A stretch of 27,069 nt of DNA from a virus, in IMG/VR virus record IMGVR_UViG_3300029258_001146, positions 1-27,069 of that record. The stretch is one strand, 5' to 3'. The number at the start of each line of letters is the position of its first letter. The stretch's first letter is position 1. The notes beneath the pieces were generated by a model. The model did not search any database, had not been told where the DNA came from, and worked only from the letters and a program-made list of their open reading frames with translations. Shown in pieces: positions 1 to 8,279 of the stretch. A program made the translations under genes and the position numbers.

Positions 1-304
1 ACGGATGCAAGTCCTTATCACGCATCTCCTTCGCAAACCGAAATTTCAAATTGTCAATAGGGTCTTTCAGGTTAAAGTAAATCGGCTCTTCCGATATCGT
101 TACCCCCCATGTCATTTCCCCATACATATTGTAATTAACCTTGTCGCTCTTGTCAAACTTAATCTGTCTGTACCTTCCATCCCTATCACGATACTCCGAA
201 AACTTAATAGGAGCATTGTGCCTCACAAACTCCTTGTTTCTCCTAATAACACCAAAGGTAATCTCATCTTCTACCACCTGTGTCTTTGCTTTGTTACTCG
301 CCAT
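1..304 (-). CDS. Partial hypothetical protein downstream of the major capsid gene
   Basis: The minus strand is open from an ATG at 304-302 to the edge of the window, giving about 101 residues with no stop, so the C-terminus lies outside. The N-terminus reads MASNKAKTQVVEDEITFGVI and is followed by a mixed charged and aromatic segment (roughly residues 20-75) containing KFSEYRDRDGRYRQIKF. There is no signal peptide or membrane helix. It is the next gene after the major capsid protein in the leftward virion operon, but an intrinsic terminator lies between them. By position it could be a head-completion, decoration or tail gene. I do not recognise the family, so the function is left open. Confidence 0.7.
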   Translation of the reverse strand, partial: MASNKAKTQVVEDEITFGVIRRNKEFVRHNAPIKFSEYRDRDGRYRQIKFDKSDKVNYNMYGEMTWGVTISEEPIYFNLKDPIDNLKFRFAKEMRDKDLHP

Positions 305-325
305 TTTTGTCTATTATATTTTCTA

Positions 326-363
326 AAAATAAAAAAGTGGTGAGGGTATATCTACCCCCACCA
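326..363 (-). terminator. Rho-independent terminator after the capsid gene
   Basis: Positions 338-348 and 353-363 form an 11-bp stem (GGTGAGGGTA against TACCCCCACC plus one outer pair) with one A-C mismatch and a TATC loop. Read on the minus strand it is followed directly by TTTTTTATTTTT (complement of 325-336), the expected U tract. It begins 14 nt past the capsid stop codon at 377. Placed inside the structural operon, it could produce excess capsid message over the downstream gene. Confidence 0.85.
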
Positions 364-376
364 TTATATAATCCTT

Positions 377-1777
377 TTAGGATGCCGCAACAGCTTTCAG
401 CGATGCAGTTTCTTCGGGATTGAACACCGCAAGCATATGCTCACTCAAATAGTGTTCTTTGTGTCCGTCATAACCGCTCGCAGCCCACATTGGCGCACCG
501 CTTTCAGGTGAAATCATACCCGCTTCGTATTTCGCAATGAAGCGTCTGTCACCACGACCTTGTGCGTCAACTCGGTAAGCAGAAGCAATGTTCTGACCCT
601 GACCCGCAGCGTATACAGGGAAGAAGTACATATCGTATGCAGAACTATCTTTACCCTCAATTTGTGTACCTACGTGGATGCGTGGGTCAATGAACAGCAT
701 ATTCGGCATGAGAACAACATCTTTACCCATGAAAGAATAAGATTTGAATTGCTCACCAACCTCAATCTCCTTACCCGCAACAGCGTTGTAGAATAAGGTT
801 TTGTAGCCTTCCTTGAAGTCATCACGCATGGCAGCATCAAATGCTCTTGCTCCGTAACCGTCACCTGTGTGTGCAGTAATCTTGGCGTAGGTAGCAGCAC
901 CACCGAACTCAATCAGCGATACAATCCTGTCCTTGATTTTTTCCACCAAGTTGCTGTTGTAAGGAACGTAAGTGTCAGAGTTAGCACCCGCAGTCTGCTC
1001 AATGTAACCAGCACCTGAAACGATGGGGTTGCCCTCGTCATCAGTCATCCAAGTTGAACCATTGTCAGTAGTAGTCTTTTGACCAAACCACCTTTGTTGC
1101 TCCAACTCCCATTGGTGCTGTTCCAAAAGTTGTTTCTGATAGTTGAAAAACCAATACTTAGAACCATCAGTAGGGTTAGTTACCCATGTAACAGTAGTAA
1201 GCAGAGAGTTGTCAACATCCAAAGACTTACGTGCAATGGTGAACCAGTTGTGATACCAGTCAAGACCAGCTACACGACCATAGCCTTGCTTAGAGCCATT
1301 AGGGAATTTAGTTCCAATATGACCCGCCTTTTTGTTTACCGCAAATTCAGAGGTAGGTACTGTAACAACGCTTTTCAGTTTCACGCTGTAACCGCCTGTA
1401 ACCTTTGTAGGTACAGATACTACCTGAACTACATAGCCGCCCTGTGTTTTCAAAGAGTCACCCAATGCAGGGGCATTTTGAGTCAGAGCAATCAAAGTAC
1501 CATCGGATGCAGTAGAACCACTTACATAACCCCTGAAGACAATAGGAGCAAATGGTCTTTGTTGTACCGCCCAAGATACGTTGTCATTGGCAAGACGTAA
1601 ACGTCCTGTGCCATCGCTTCCAAATGCGGAAGTCATAAAGTTCATTGTATACCCCTTTTGTGCAAAATGCAAGGTATCAATAACCTGTGGCTTTTTGTTT
1701 AGGTTGGCAATCAGGTTGTTCTCCGTCAAACAGACAGAAGAATCGTATGTTGCCTCACTGTATTGTAAGTTATACAT
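377..1777 (-). CDS. Major capsid protein (putative, HK97-like)
   Basis: This 466-aa soluble protein is assigned as the major capsid protein. The evidence is mostly context: it is the last of the ordered set TerL, portal, acidic scaffold-like protein and this gene, the classical head-module order. Its length suits an HK97-fold capsid subunit. The sequence has long beta-rich stretches (about residues 60-160) and a helix around residues 280-290 (VEKIKDRIVSLIEF) that could be a spine helix. Gly/Ala/Tyr-rich strands occupy the C-terminal half. There is no signal peptide, transmembrane helix or coiled coil. A strong terminator follows it. The ATG at 1777 sits 40 nt beyond the upstream stop. I saw no diagnostic motif, so structure prediction would be needed to prove the fold. 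Confidence 0.75.
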   Translation of the reverse strand: MYNLQYSEATYDSSVCLTENNLIANLNKKPQVIDTLHFAQKGYTMNFMTSAFGSDGTGRLRLANDNVSWAVQQRPFAPIVFRGYVSGSTASDGTLIALTQNAPALGDSLKTQGGYVVQVVSVPTKVTGGYSVKLKSVVTVPTSEFAVNKKAGHIGTKFPNGSKQGYGRVAGLDWYHNWFTIARKSLDVDNSLLTTVTWVTNPTDGSKYWFFNYQKQLLEQHQWELEQQRWFGQKTTTDNGSTWMTDDEGNPIVSGAGYIEQTAGANSDTYVPYNSNLVEKIKDRIVSLIEFGGAATYAKITAHTGDGYGARAFDAAMRDDFKEGYKTLFYNAVAGKEIEVGEQFKSYSFMGKDVVLMPNMLFIDPRIHVGTQIEGKDSSAYDMYFFPVYAAGQGQNIASAYRVDAQGRGDRRFIAKYEAGMISPESGAPMWAASGYDGHKEHYLSEHMLAVFNPEETASLKAVAAS

Positions 1778-1817
1778 GGTTTTCTTTTTTTCGTTTTTTC
1801 GTTATCAATTTTGTAGG

Positions 1818-2804
1818 TTAGAACCATCCAACAACAGAACCCTTCTTGCCGTTTCCTTCCGATGCCGCCCGCACACCATCAGATGAATTTCGCAAGCCCT
1901 TCAAAAGCTCCTCCGCCTTCTCGCCCTTACCTTTCTGAACAAGCCCTTTTATGATACCGTCCTTACTACGTATAAACTGCGCTAACTCAATCATCCTTTC
2001 AGGATTTCCCTTAAAGGCTTCTTCGGTGATAGTGTTTATATCCTTTTGGAAAGAACCAGTTGTGATGTACTTTGTCATCTCTGTTTTCCATCGGGTAACA
2101 CCATCCGTATCTTTTGCTACCTTGAAACCAAAAACCTTTTCAGTTTCTCCAATAGCCTTCGATACATTGTTATTCACAGTAGATACGAAGCTCAACTCCT
2201 TATCTCGTGCTTGTTTTCTCTCGTTCTCCATCGCAATAGTCCGTTCCTTTATAGAACCCTTTATGCTATTACGAACCTTAATGGCTTCAATCTCTAAATT
2301 GCCATTCTTTTCCAACGCACTTATAGTCTTGTCAATATCTTCTTTACTCCAACCTAAAGCCTCGTATTCCGCTTTCAAAAGGTTTTCATCGCTATAACTT
2401 AAATATGTCTTTAAGTTTGCAACTACCTTATCTGTCGCATCTACAAAAACTTCCTTCGGTTTCGCAGCTTCTAAGAACTCCTCTTCACTCGTGGCTTTAA
2501 TGCCTAGCTTTTTAGCACCAACAGCCCACCATTCATCTTCACTCGGCTCATCATCGTTTTCCTTTACAGTCTCTTCTGACTTTGCCTCTTCCTTCTTATC
2601 GCCATCCTCATCTTCTTCATCACCGAAATTCATCCAATCAGATACCGTAATATCATCATCGTCATCCTCATCTGATGCCACCTCTGCGTTCTCCGCCTTT
2701 GGTGTTTCACTTTTCGCCTCAACAGCCGTTTCAGTTGTTTCAGTTGTTTCAGCCTTTACTTCTTCTGCCTGCTCTAATGCAGTCTTTTCAATATTTTCTG
2801 CCAT
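1818..2804 (-). CDS. Acidic scaffolding-like head protein
   Basis: A 328-aa protein with an extremely acidic N-terminal half: residues 1-110 are rich in Glu, Asp, Thr and Ser, including a run of five Asp near residue 50 and EEDEDGDKKEEAK after it. This part is probably disordered. The C-terminal half (about 160-328) is helical and Lys-rich and ends in GKKGSVVGWF. Highly charged helical proteins between portal and capsid genes are typically internal scaffolds that guide procapsid assembly, sometimes with a protease domain. No Ser-His-Asp protease motif is apparent here. The call is inferred from position and composition. It lies 54 nt after the portal gene, with a candidate -7 promoter box in the gap. 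Confidence 0.6.
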   Translation of the reverse strand: MAENIEKTALEQAEEVKAETTETTETAVEAKSETPKAENAEVASDEDDDDDITVSDWMNFGDEEDEDGDKKEEAKSEETVKENDDEPSEDEWWAVGAKKLGIKATSEEEFLEAAKPKEVFVDATDKVVANLKTYLSYSDENLLKAEYEALGWSKEDIDKTISALEKNGNLEIEAIKVRNSIKGSIKERTIAMENERKQARDKELSFVSTVNNNVSKAIGETEKVFGFKVAKDTDGVTRWKTEMTKYITTGSFQKDINTITEEAFKGNPERMIELAQFIRSKDGIIKGLVQKGKGEKAEELLKGLRNSSDGVRAASEGNGKKGSVVGWF

Positions 2805-2824
2805 AATTTATAATCGTTAATGCA

Positions 2825-2832
2825 CAAATTTA
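2825..2832 (-). promoter_or_regulatory. Candidate -7 box upstream of the scaffold-capsid pair
   Basis: On the minus strand this reads TAAATTTG, a full match to the Bacteroidota -7 consensus TAnnTTTG, about 20 nt before the scaffold ATG. The only TTTG upstream is 8 nt away (2841-2844), too close for a normal -33 element. Treat it as a weak candidate for extra scaffold and capsid transcription. Confidence 0.3.
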
Positions 2833-2858
2833 TACCACTTCAAATAAAAACAGCCCTA

Positions 2859-5111
2859 TTAGCGTTTGGGTATGTCACTTTTTTTCATTTCATTTTTTAA
2901 AGCAATTTGCCTCTCTTGCTGTGCCGCACCGATTTCTTCTACATTTTCGTCATGCTCTATCTCCATGCGCTTTACATTTTCCTTAGCCTCTTTGTTTATC
3001 TGTGCCACCGCTATCGGGGTTTCTCCCTTAATCCTAACTTCTTCGCCTTTCAATGCCACCTCTTGCTGTTTCGCTTGTGCCATAGCTTGTTGTGTAGCCA
3101 TCTGCTCTTGTTGCATTTGTTGCTGTTGCTTGCGAATTTCACTCATACCCTTTTTCACAATAGCACGTTTTTCCGAGGCGTTTTGACCTTCTTCCATTTC
3201 CATTAGCACGTCTATAAATTCCGCACCACCACTCTGTAACGCCAACTGTGAAAGTGTTTCCAATCGCTGAATAGCTTTTTCATCACTCGCATCGTTCTTC
3301 ACAAATATGCCGTACTCGTAGTTTGCCATATCAGAAGTTACTTTCATGGGAATTATCTCTTTGTCGCTTAACCATACTTTTACATCCCCCTCTTTCCACC
3401 ATGTTTTCATCTTATCAGCGGCATCGTTCAAAGACATCTCTACCGCCCTTTTAATGTCATAGTAGATAGGGGCTGCACTTGTTGCACTCTGTACCAAGTT
3501 GGCTTGTACGTTACCCACCAACTCATCGCCACGCAAAAAGCCTTGTGCCGCAGGGTTTGTACCCACCAACCGATATGCCGTTTGCTCTATAAGTCCAACG
3601 TACTGAATTAGGTACTGTAACGAACTCGATAGCCCCAAGTCAATAGCCTGTTGCATACCACGCTCATCACTCAACATACCCTTATCCTCTGTCCATTCCC
3701 GAACAATTAAACCTTTGTGTTTTGCATGAAATAGCCACTTTTCATTCGACCATCCCGAAGGTTTGTTGTGCATCCATAGTTCAATAGCTTTGCCACCAGC
3801 TTGTGCCAATAACCTCTCTATATGAAACCACCCAATACTGTACTCTATCTGCAAAGGAGCAAGGATGGTCATTAGTGCTAACATCGGGTTTTTCTGTACA
3901 CCATACAACTGTAAAGGCACTCTACCATAGCCGTACCTCTCACTCCTGAATTGGTCTTTTACCCTGCCGTGCTTCAATAACATTTGATGCCCCACCATTG
4001 TCGCTTCACGCAAATCATAAAACGGCACTTTCTCTAATTCGTCTTTTTTCTTTTTGCTTAACTCTACATAATCTTCTTCTGTAATCTTTTTGTAGAAGTA
4101 AGAGTTATCGTCAAACTTGTTTTTGCTTTTCTTGATGTACATATGGCTCAAACTACGCCACTCCATTTCCACTACCAATACCTTAGCATCTTCTTGACCG
4201 ATATTACGGTAGAAATAGTCTATACCAAAGCCATCATACCAGTTTGAGTTCTGTACATACAACGAATTAAACTCCGAAGCCGTCATGTTTTGTAGCTTCT
4301 CTAATTCATCGACTTGCTTGTCGGTCAACTGATAGCTGTCTAATACCGAAGGAATAGATAACCAACGCATTGTAAGCCAACCGTCCCCCCACCTCACATC
4401 ATCGTCATCGCTTTTCATCATTACAAAAGCATCCTGTGGCATTACCCTTTCAGGTACAGGGTCGTTGTTTACTCGCCTATTAATACCCAAAAATCCACCT
4501 GTAATCAGGTAACTCTCTAATCCCTTTTTCACAAACTCCTTAAAATCGTAATTGGTCATTAGGTAGTTAATACCATTGAGCATAAAATCTTCCGCAGCTT
4601 CACGTATCTTCATCTGCTCCAATTTCTTTAAGTCATCAGGTAGTCCCAATGACCGCTCCTCAACAGGTATCTGTATGCCTAATTGCTCCTCTATATCCAC
4701 AATGGCTTTCTTAGCAATTTTCTCTGCCATGATAGCCGCCTTCCTTTCTTGTTTTGCTAATACCGCTTCTCTATTTATTATCTCTACGCTGACATTTATC
4801 TTTTGGGAAACATACTCGCCTATCCTTTGCTGTATCAGCGGAAATGCTAATTGGTAGTTCCTAAAGATTGCTTGTACCGTTAGGGTAGGGTCTGCGTTCC
4901 CTTCGGGGTACATTAGGTAGTTAAACTCATCCTCGCCTATATCGCCTTGATACACACGCCAGTTTCTATTCATTAAATCCCTCTGTGCTATTGCCGATGG
5001 GCTTTGGTATAGCGATAGTCCGTAGTAGATGTTTTTCCTGTACCACTCTTCGTTCTTTTGGCTTTCAGGAATGTTCTGCTTCGGTTTCGTGATGTTTAGT
5101 GAATTTGCCAT
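2859..5111 (-). CDS. Portal protein
   Basis: A 750-aa protein immediately downstream of TerL, overlapping it by 1 nt (TAATG junction), where phage portals are normally encoded. The portal forms the dodecameric ring at the DNA-entry vertex, binding the terminase outside and the scaffold inside. The body (about residues 20-600) is a mixed alpha/beta protein with many aromatic residues, for example YRKNIYYGLSLYQSP near residue 25 and RYGYGRVPLQLYGVQKNPM in the middle. Residues from about 655 to 750 form a Gln/Lys/Glu-rich helical tail (IRKQQQQMQQEQMATQQAMA and on) resembling the C-terminal coiled coil or barrel of long podovirus-type portals. The length fits the large portals of crAss-like phages. 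The call is from context and composition. Confidence 0.8.
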   Translation of the reverse strand: MANSLNITKPKQNIPESQKNEEWYRKNIYYGLSLYQSPSAIAQRDLMNRNWRVYQGDIGEDEFNYLMYPEGNADPTLTVQAIFRNYQLAFPLIQQRIGEYVSQKINVSVEIINREAVLAKQERKAAIMAEKIAKKAIVDIEEQLGIQIPVEERSLGLPDDLKKLEQMKIREAAEDFMLNGINYLMTNYDFKEFVKKGLESYLITGGFLGINRRVNNDPVPERVMPQDAFVMMKSDDDDVRWGDGWLTMRWLSIPSVLDSYQLTDKQVDELEKLQNMTASEFNSLYVQNSNWYDGFGIDYFYRNIGQEDAKVLVVEMEWRSLSHMYIKKSKNKFDDNSYFYKKITEEDYVELSKKKKDELEKVPFYDLREATMVGHQMLLKHGRVKDQFRSERYGYGRVPLQLYGVQKNPMLALMTILAPLQIEYSIGWFHIERLLAQAGGKAIELWMHNKPSGWSNEKWLFHAKHKGLIVREWTEDKGMLSDERGMQQAIDLGLSSSLQYLIQYVGLIEQTAYRLVGTNPAAQGFLRGDELVGNVQANLVQSATSAAPIYYDIKRAVEMSLNDAADKMKTWWKEGDVKVWLSDKEIIPMKVTSDMANYEYGIFVKNDASDEKAIQRLETLSQLALQSGGAEFIDVLMEMEEGQNASEKRAIVKKGMSEIRKQQQQMQQEQMATQQAMAQAKQQEVALKGEEVRIKGETPIAVAQINKEAKENVKRMEIEHDENVEEIGAAQQERQIALKNEMKKSDIPKR

Positions 5112-7066
5112 TATCTGTCTTTGACTGTTGTTTGACTCTGTTTACCGTAAAAGAAATGGTCATCGGAAACACAAACCAATTTGCCGTTACGCCTAACATA
5201 TTGCGCTCCAAATGGTCTTTGTATTTCGTCACCATGCTTATCTTCCTTAGCAACCCTTCTTTTTGCATTTAGGTCGCTATCATACAAAAGGCAATAACCA
5301 AAGGCTATCGCTATATCCGTGTTCGCTGCACCCCACTTCCGCAAGTCTTGCAGCAACCGCAAAAATAATATACTTTCGGGATGTGCCTTCAAATATGTGT
5401 CGAGATGATTAGATAAATTCACTTTTACCCCTTCCGTTGGTGAAATACCGTACCTGTTCTTCTGGTTTGTCCTTGCGCTTACCTCGTTTGTGGGAATAGG
5501 GGCTAATACTTTATAGTCCGCTGACCACTCTTTAAACTTAGCAAATAGCTGCGTGTCGGTATCTTCCACCAATAGTTTACAGTCGTAATACCTTGCTATC
5601 TTGTACAAGTTATTGTAGAACACATCCTTGTCTTGAAACTTCTTACCCACCTCAAACACCGTTGCTGTGGGTCGGTCTACGTATTCCAAAACAGGCATTT
5701 CACACTCTTCCGATATGCCTATAAACCGCTTGTAGATAATACAAGCACCCATACTATCTGTTTCTACCGTTTCTACTTTGTTGTATGGGTCAACGCCTCC
5801 AACGTACAAATTGCTGTACTTTACATTGCTTTCTAAGTGCTTGGGGTGTTGGTAAATAAGCATCGCCCCTTTAGGGTTGGGATGCCACTCTACTTCACCG
5901 CCAAAGTTGCGCATCCACTTTAGGTCGCCACGCTCTAACAGTCCGTGCTCCTTTGTTCGGGCATTGAACCGCTTATCGGCTTTAATGGTTTTTATTTGGT
6001 CGTTTATTATTCCTAACGGTAATATACCACCACTCTTGCGCATCCAAAAGTGTTCGGGTTCTGATGGATATTCCTGCTGACGTTGGGCTAATGCCAATTT
6101 ATCATTCTCAACAGGCTTGTACATCTTTTCGTCTATCCACTTCTGCGCACCCTGTTCATCACTCTTGCCTGTATTGTAGTCTATAAATCCATGTAATGCT
6201 TTTCGAGCGTAGACTTCAAACTTGATTAAGTTTAGGTCGTCTGCCATGTCGTACATCTTCTCGTAATCGTTATCCTTGCTGTCAAACGATTTTGCCGTAC
6301 CACCGTATATCATTGTTCCAAACTGCGTATCCCCACGCATGAAGGTCGCCAAGTTTTTGTTGTGGATGGTGAGAAGTTTATTGATAAGACCGCACTCATC
6401 GTAGAACGCCCACGACAAACGCAAGGAGTTAAAGCCGTCTATGATTTTGTTGAAGTTGGGTCTAAAGTGTATTACCGAGCGTATGCCACTTTCCTTTTCA
6501 GGCATCCGCTCCCCTGATGGCAACACCTCCTGTGATGAAATACCAAACTTCCAATAGTCCTCGTTTTTCCGTATTGTGCCACCCATTAATTCCAATGGCA
6601 AACGGTTGTACATTTCGTTAAGAACTAATTTGTCCTTTTCCATGTACTTAGGAATAGCAGTTCCAACACCCACTTCCGAACCCTCATAAAATACTACCTC
6701 ATGCAATATTGCCTGACCCAAACAGTCGTATGTAATACCCTTTTCACGAGCTTTTGGGAGTATAATACCCTTGTGTTCCCTCTTTGCTTGTTCAAATATT
6801 TCAGATAGCTCGTGGTCTAAGTCACGGTAGTAGGGGTGTGAAATTTCCTCCCTTACCCCATCGGACATTTTTATCTTGCAGAAGTTTAGGTAAAAGTAGT
6901 ATCTCCCTGCAATACGCTCATACCCATCGGGTTTATATCCATACAAACACCGATTGTACTGCTCATCCCACCATTGCCAATACTCGCTTGCAGGGTCGTC
7001 TGACCGCTGAAAATTAGGTATGCCGTTGTAGATTACAGGTTGATATGCCTTATGAACGTGCTTCAT
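5111..7066 (-). CDS. terL: Terminase large subunit (DNA-packaging ATPase-nuclease)
   Basis: A 651-aa two-domain packaging motor. The ATPase half has a deviant Walker A at about residues 103-113 (LPKAREKGITY), Walker B at 217-224 (LSWAFYDE, with the catalytic Glu after Asp) and a coupling-motif-like GTMIYGGTAKS near 250-260. The RNase H-like nuclease half has candidate metal ligands Asp426 (YVGGVDPYN), Glu501/Asp502 (LVEDTD) and Asp584 (NTDIAIAFGY), the usual three-acid layout. An N-terminal extension rich in aromatics (about 28-62, including YYFYLNFCKIKM) recalls crAss-like terminases. The motor cuts concatemeric DNA and drives it through the portal. It overlaps the portal gene by 1 nt and the upstream gene by 17 nt, which suggests translational coupling. 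Confidence 0.92.
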   Translation of the reverse strand: MKHVHKAYQPVIYNGIPNFQRSDDPASEYWQWWDEQYNRCLYGYKPDGYERIAGRYYFYLNFCKIKMSDGVREEISHPYYRDLDHELSEIFEQAKREHKGIILPKAREKGITYDCLGQAILHEVVFYEGSEVGVGTAIPKYMEKDKLVLNEMYNRLPLELMGGTIRKNEDYWKFGISSQEVLPSGERMPEKESGIRSVIHFRPNFNKIIDGFNSLRLSWAFYDECGLINKLLTIHNKNLATFMRGDTQFGTMIYGGTAKSFDSKDNDYEKMYDMADDLNLIKFEVYARKALHGFIDYNTGKSDEQGAQKWIDEKMYKPVENDKLALAQRQQEYPSEPEHFWMRKSGGILPLGIINDQIKTIKADKRFNARTKEHGLLERGDLKWMRNFGGEVEWHPNPKGAMLIYQHPKHLESNVKYSNLYVGGVDPYNKVETVETDSMGACIIYKRFIGISEECEMPVLEYVDRPTATVFEVGKKFQDKDVFYNNLYKIARYYDCKLLVEDTDTQLFAKFKEWSADYKVLAPIPTNEVSARTNQKNRYGISPTEGVKVNLSNHLDTYLKAHPESILFLRLLQDLRKWGAANTDIAIAFGYCLLYDSDLNAKRRVAKEDKHGDEIQRPFGAQYVRRNGKLVCVSDDHFFYGKQSQTTVKDR

Positions 7067-7598
7067 TCTTTGCTCTCTGTAACCATGTGTAGTAGTGGTT
7101 TTCTACCTTGTTGCCCCTATTTTTGCTTTCTTGTGTTATGCGTTTCAGCACCTTATCCTGCAACCTGTCTATCTCTTTTTCCGCCCTCTGTTGCATTTCG
7201 GTAGCCTTGATAATACGCTCTACGTCTTTTTTGTCATCACCCATTGAGTGAATGATATTCAGTTCACGAGTGAATACGTCCAAAATGTTACGCTGTGAGT
7301 TAAGCTGTTCTACCAAGTGGTCATACTGTATTTCGTTGTACAGCATAACAGCCAAGTCTATATCCGATTTTGCAACAATACCTTCCCCTGTCTTTGTCTT
7401 TAGCATTGTCTTTGCTAAGTCCTTACGCCTGTCTATGGGTTGAGAGTATAGGGGGGAGTTGTAGTCTGTTATCCACGCCACATAGGTCATTTCCACCTGT
7501 GATAGCTTTTTAAACTGTGGATACCATGCCGTTCTTTCATCATCTACCAATCCATCTTCCGTTGTTTCAAACAACAATGGTCTTTTAATATCTGCCAT
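7050..7598 (-). CDS. Hypothetical helical protein, first gene of the virion operon
   Basis: A 182-aa protein whose C-terminal half (about residues 85-170) is strongly helical and charged, with heptad-like spacing in the KDVERIIKATEMQQRAEKEI region. It overlaps the TerL start by 17 nt and is the promoter-proximal gene of the leftward operon. That position is often held by a small terminase subunit. However, I see no helix-turn-helix at the N-terminus, which instead reads like a globular beta/helix segment (RTAWYPQFKKLSQVEMTYVAWI). A packaging-related role is therefore plausible but not shown. Confidence 0.75.
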   Translation of the reverse strand: MADIKRPLLFETTEDGLVDDERTAWYPQFKKLSQVEMTYVAWITDYNSPLYSQPIDRRKDLAKTMLKTKTGEGIVAKSDIDLAVMLYNEIQYDHLVEQLNSQRNILDVFTRELNIIHSMGDDKKDVERIIKATEMQQRAEKEIDRLQDKVLKRITQESKNRGNKVENHYYTWLQRAKNEARS

Positions 7599-7626
7599 AA
7601 AATTCCTTTAACTTTGCCAAAGACTT

Positions 7627-7655
7627 CAAAAATAAAAAAAGTTATACAAAACAAA
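7627..7655 (-). promoter_or_regulatory. Leftward promoter for the virion operon
   Basis: Read on the minus strand, 7634-7627 is TATTTTTG, a full TAnnTTTG -7 match. TTTG lies at 7655-7652, 17 nt upstream. The -7 box ends about 28 nt before the ATG at 7598. The spacing is slightly shorter than the 19-20 nt seen at the best promoters in this window. Confidence 0.55.
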
Positions 7656-7662
7656 CTGTTTA

Positions 7663-7694
7663 TTAGGTTGAATAATAATATTTGCTTACCTTTG
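7663..7694 (+). promoter_or_regulatory. Rightward promoter for the early replication operon
   Basis: TACCTTTG at 7687-7694 matches the -7 consensus, and TTAG at 7663-7666 (one mismatch to TTTG) sits 20 nt upstream. The first rightward ATG is at 7723. Together with the leftward promoter it makes this 124-nt gap a divergent control region, so a regulator bound here could switch both transcription directions. Confidence 0.6.
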
Positions 7695-7722
7695 TGTAAA
7701 TACTTCACAAACAAACAATAAA

Positions 7723-8001
7723 ATGAGTACACTTGACCTCGACCTGCACAAGCAACGAAAGGCGTTAGGCTTGTCGCTAAACCAAATGGCTGTATTGGTA
7801 GAAATACACAATTCAATAATTCAAGACCAATGGCAAGGAGAATATTCAACAATCCCAAAAAGAGTTTTTGCGGAAAGGCTTGACCTTTCACAAAAGAGTA
7901 TATTCAACATACTTAATTCTTTGGAAGCGTTTGGCTACATAGAAAGGATTGGTGAAAATGGTTACATAAAAGTAACTGATAAGGCATATAACACAAAATA
8001 A
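7723..8001 (+). CDS. Small winged-helix DNA-binding protein
   Basis: This 92-aa protein looks like a winged helix-turn-helix. Helical residues 20-35 are followed by the turn segment FAERLDLSQKSIFNILNSLE (about residues 47-66) and a wing GYIERIGENGYIKVTDKAY. This is the classic 'recognise, pair, then beta-hairpin' layout of replication-initiator N-domains and MarR/GntR-like regulators. It is the first gene rightward of the divergent promoter region, with the promoter about 30 nt upstream, so it may be a regulator of the divergent switch or a replication accessory factor. The function is inferred from fold and place. It is followed after only 5 nt by another small winged-helix gene. Confidence 0.72.
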   Translation: MSTLDLDLHKQRKALGLSLNQMAVLVEIHNSIIQDQWQGEYSTIPKRVFAERLDLSQKSIFNILNSLEAFGYIERIGENGYIKVTDKAYNTK

Positions 8002-8006
8002 CAAAA

Positions 8007-8270
8007 ATGGAAATAATGAATAGCGTAGTTAATGACAAGTCTTTGTCTTTAGAGGCAAAAGGTCTTTTGTTCTGTCTTTTGAGTTTTGGCGAAGATTACA
8101 AGATTTTGAAGAAAAACCTTTACACCGAATTTGGTCAAAGGCGTGGAACGATTGATAGGGTTTTCAAAGAGTTGCAAGATAGTGGTTATATTATCTCTGC
8201 AAAAACATCAAACGGTATTGAGTTTGAATGGAAACACAAAATTAATTTTGGTAAAATACAAAACCAATAA
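8007..8270 (+). CDS. Small winged-helix protein, DnaD/initiator-like N-domain
   Basis: An 87-aa protein beginning MEIMNSVVNDKSLSLEAKGL, the usual opening of DnaD-like and replisome-organiser N-terminal domains, in which 'L..eAKgL...Ll' forms the first helix. The segment GQRRGTIDRVFKELQDSGYI (about residues 47-66) would be the turn, recognition helix and start of the wing. It has no second domain, so it is a stand-alone DNA-binding module. It sits between another winged-helix gene and the replication initiator, 9 nt before the latter. A second in-frame ATG three codons on (8016) is an alternative start. A role in replication start or its control is inferred. Confidence 0.7.
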   Translation: MEIMNSVVNDKSLSLEAKGLLFCLLSFGEDYKILKKNLYTEFGQRRGTIDRVFKELQDSGYIISAKTSNGIEFEWKHKINFGKIQNQ

Positions 8271-8279
8271 AATCAAAGC

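Noticed and set aside
1079-2397. Long plus-strand open frames opposite the capsid and scaffold genes
   Set aside because: They lie wholly antisense to convincing genes, have Cys/Ser/Phe-rich low-complexity translations and no promoter. They are shadows.
7050-7598. Calling the 182-aa protein the small terminase subunit
   Set aside because: The position fits, but no DNA-binding helix-turn-helix is visible, so the name would rest on place alone.
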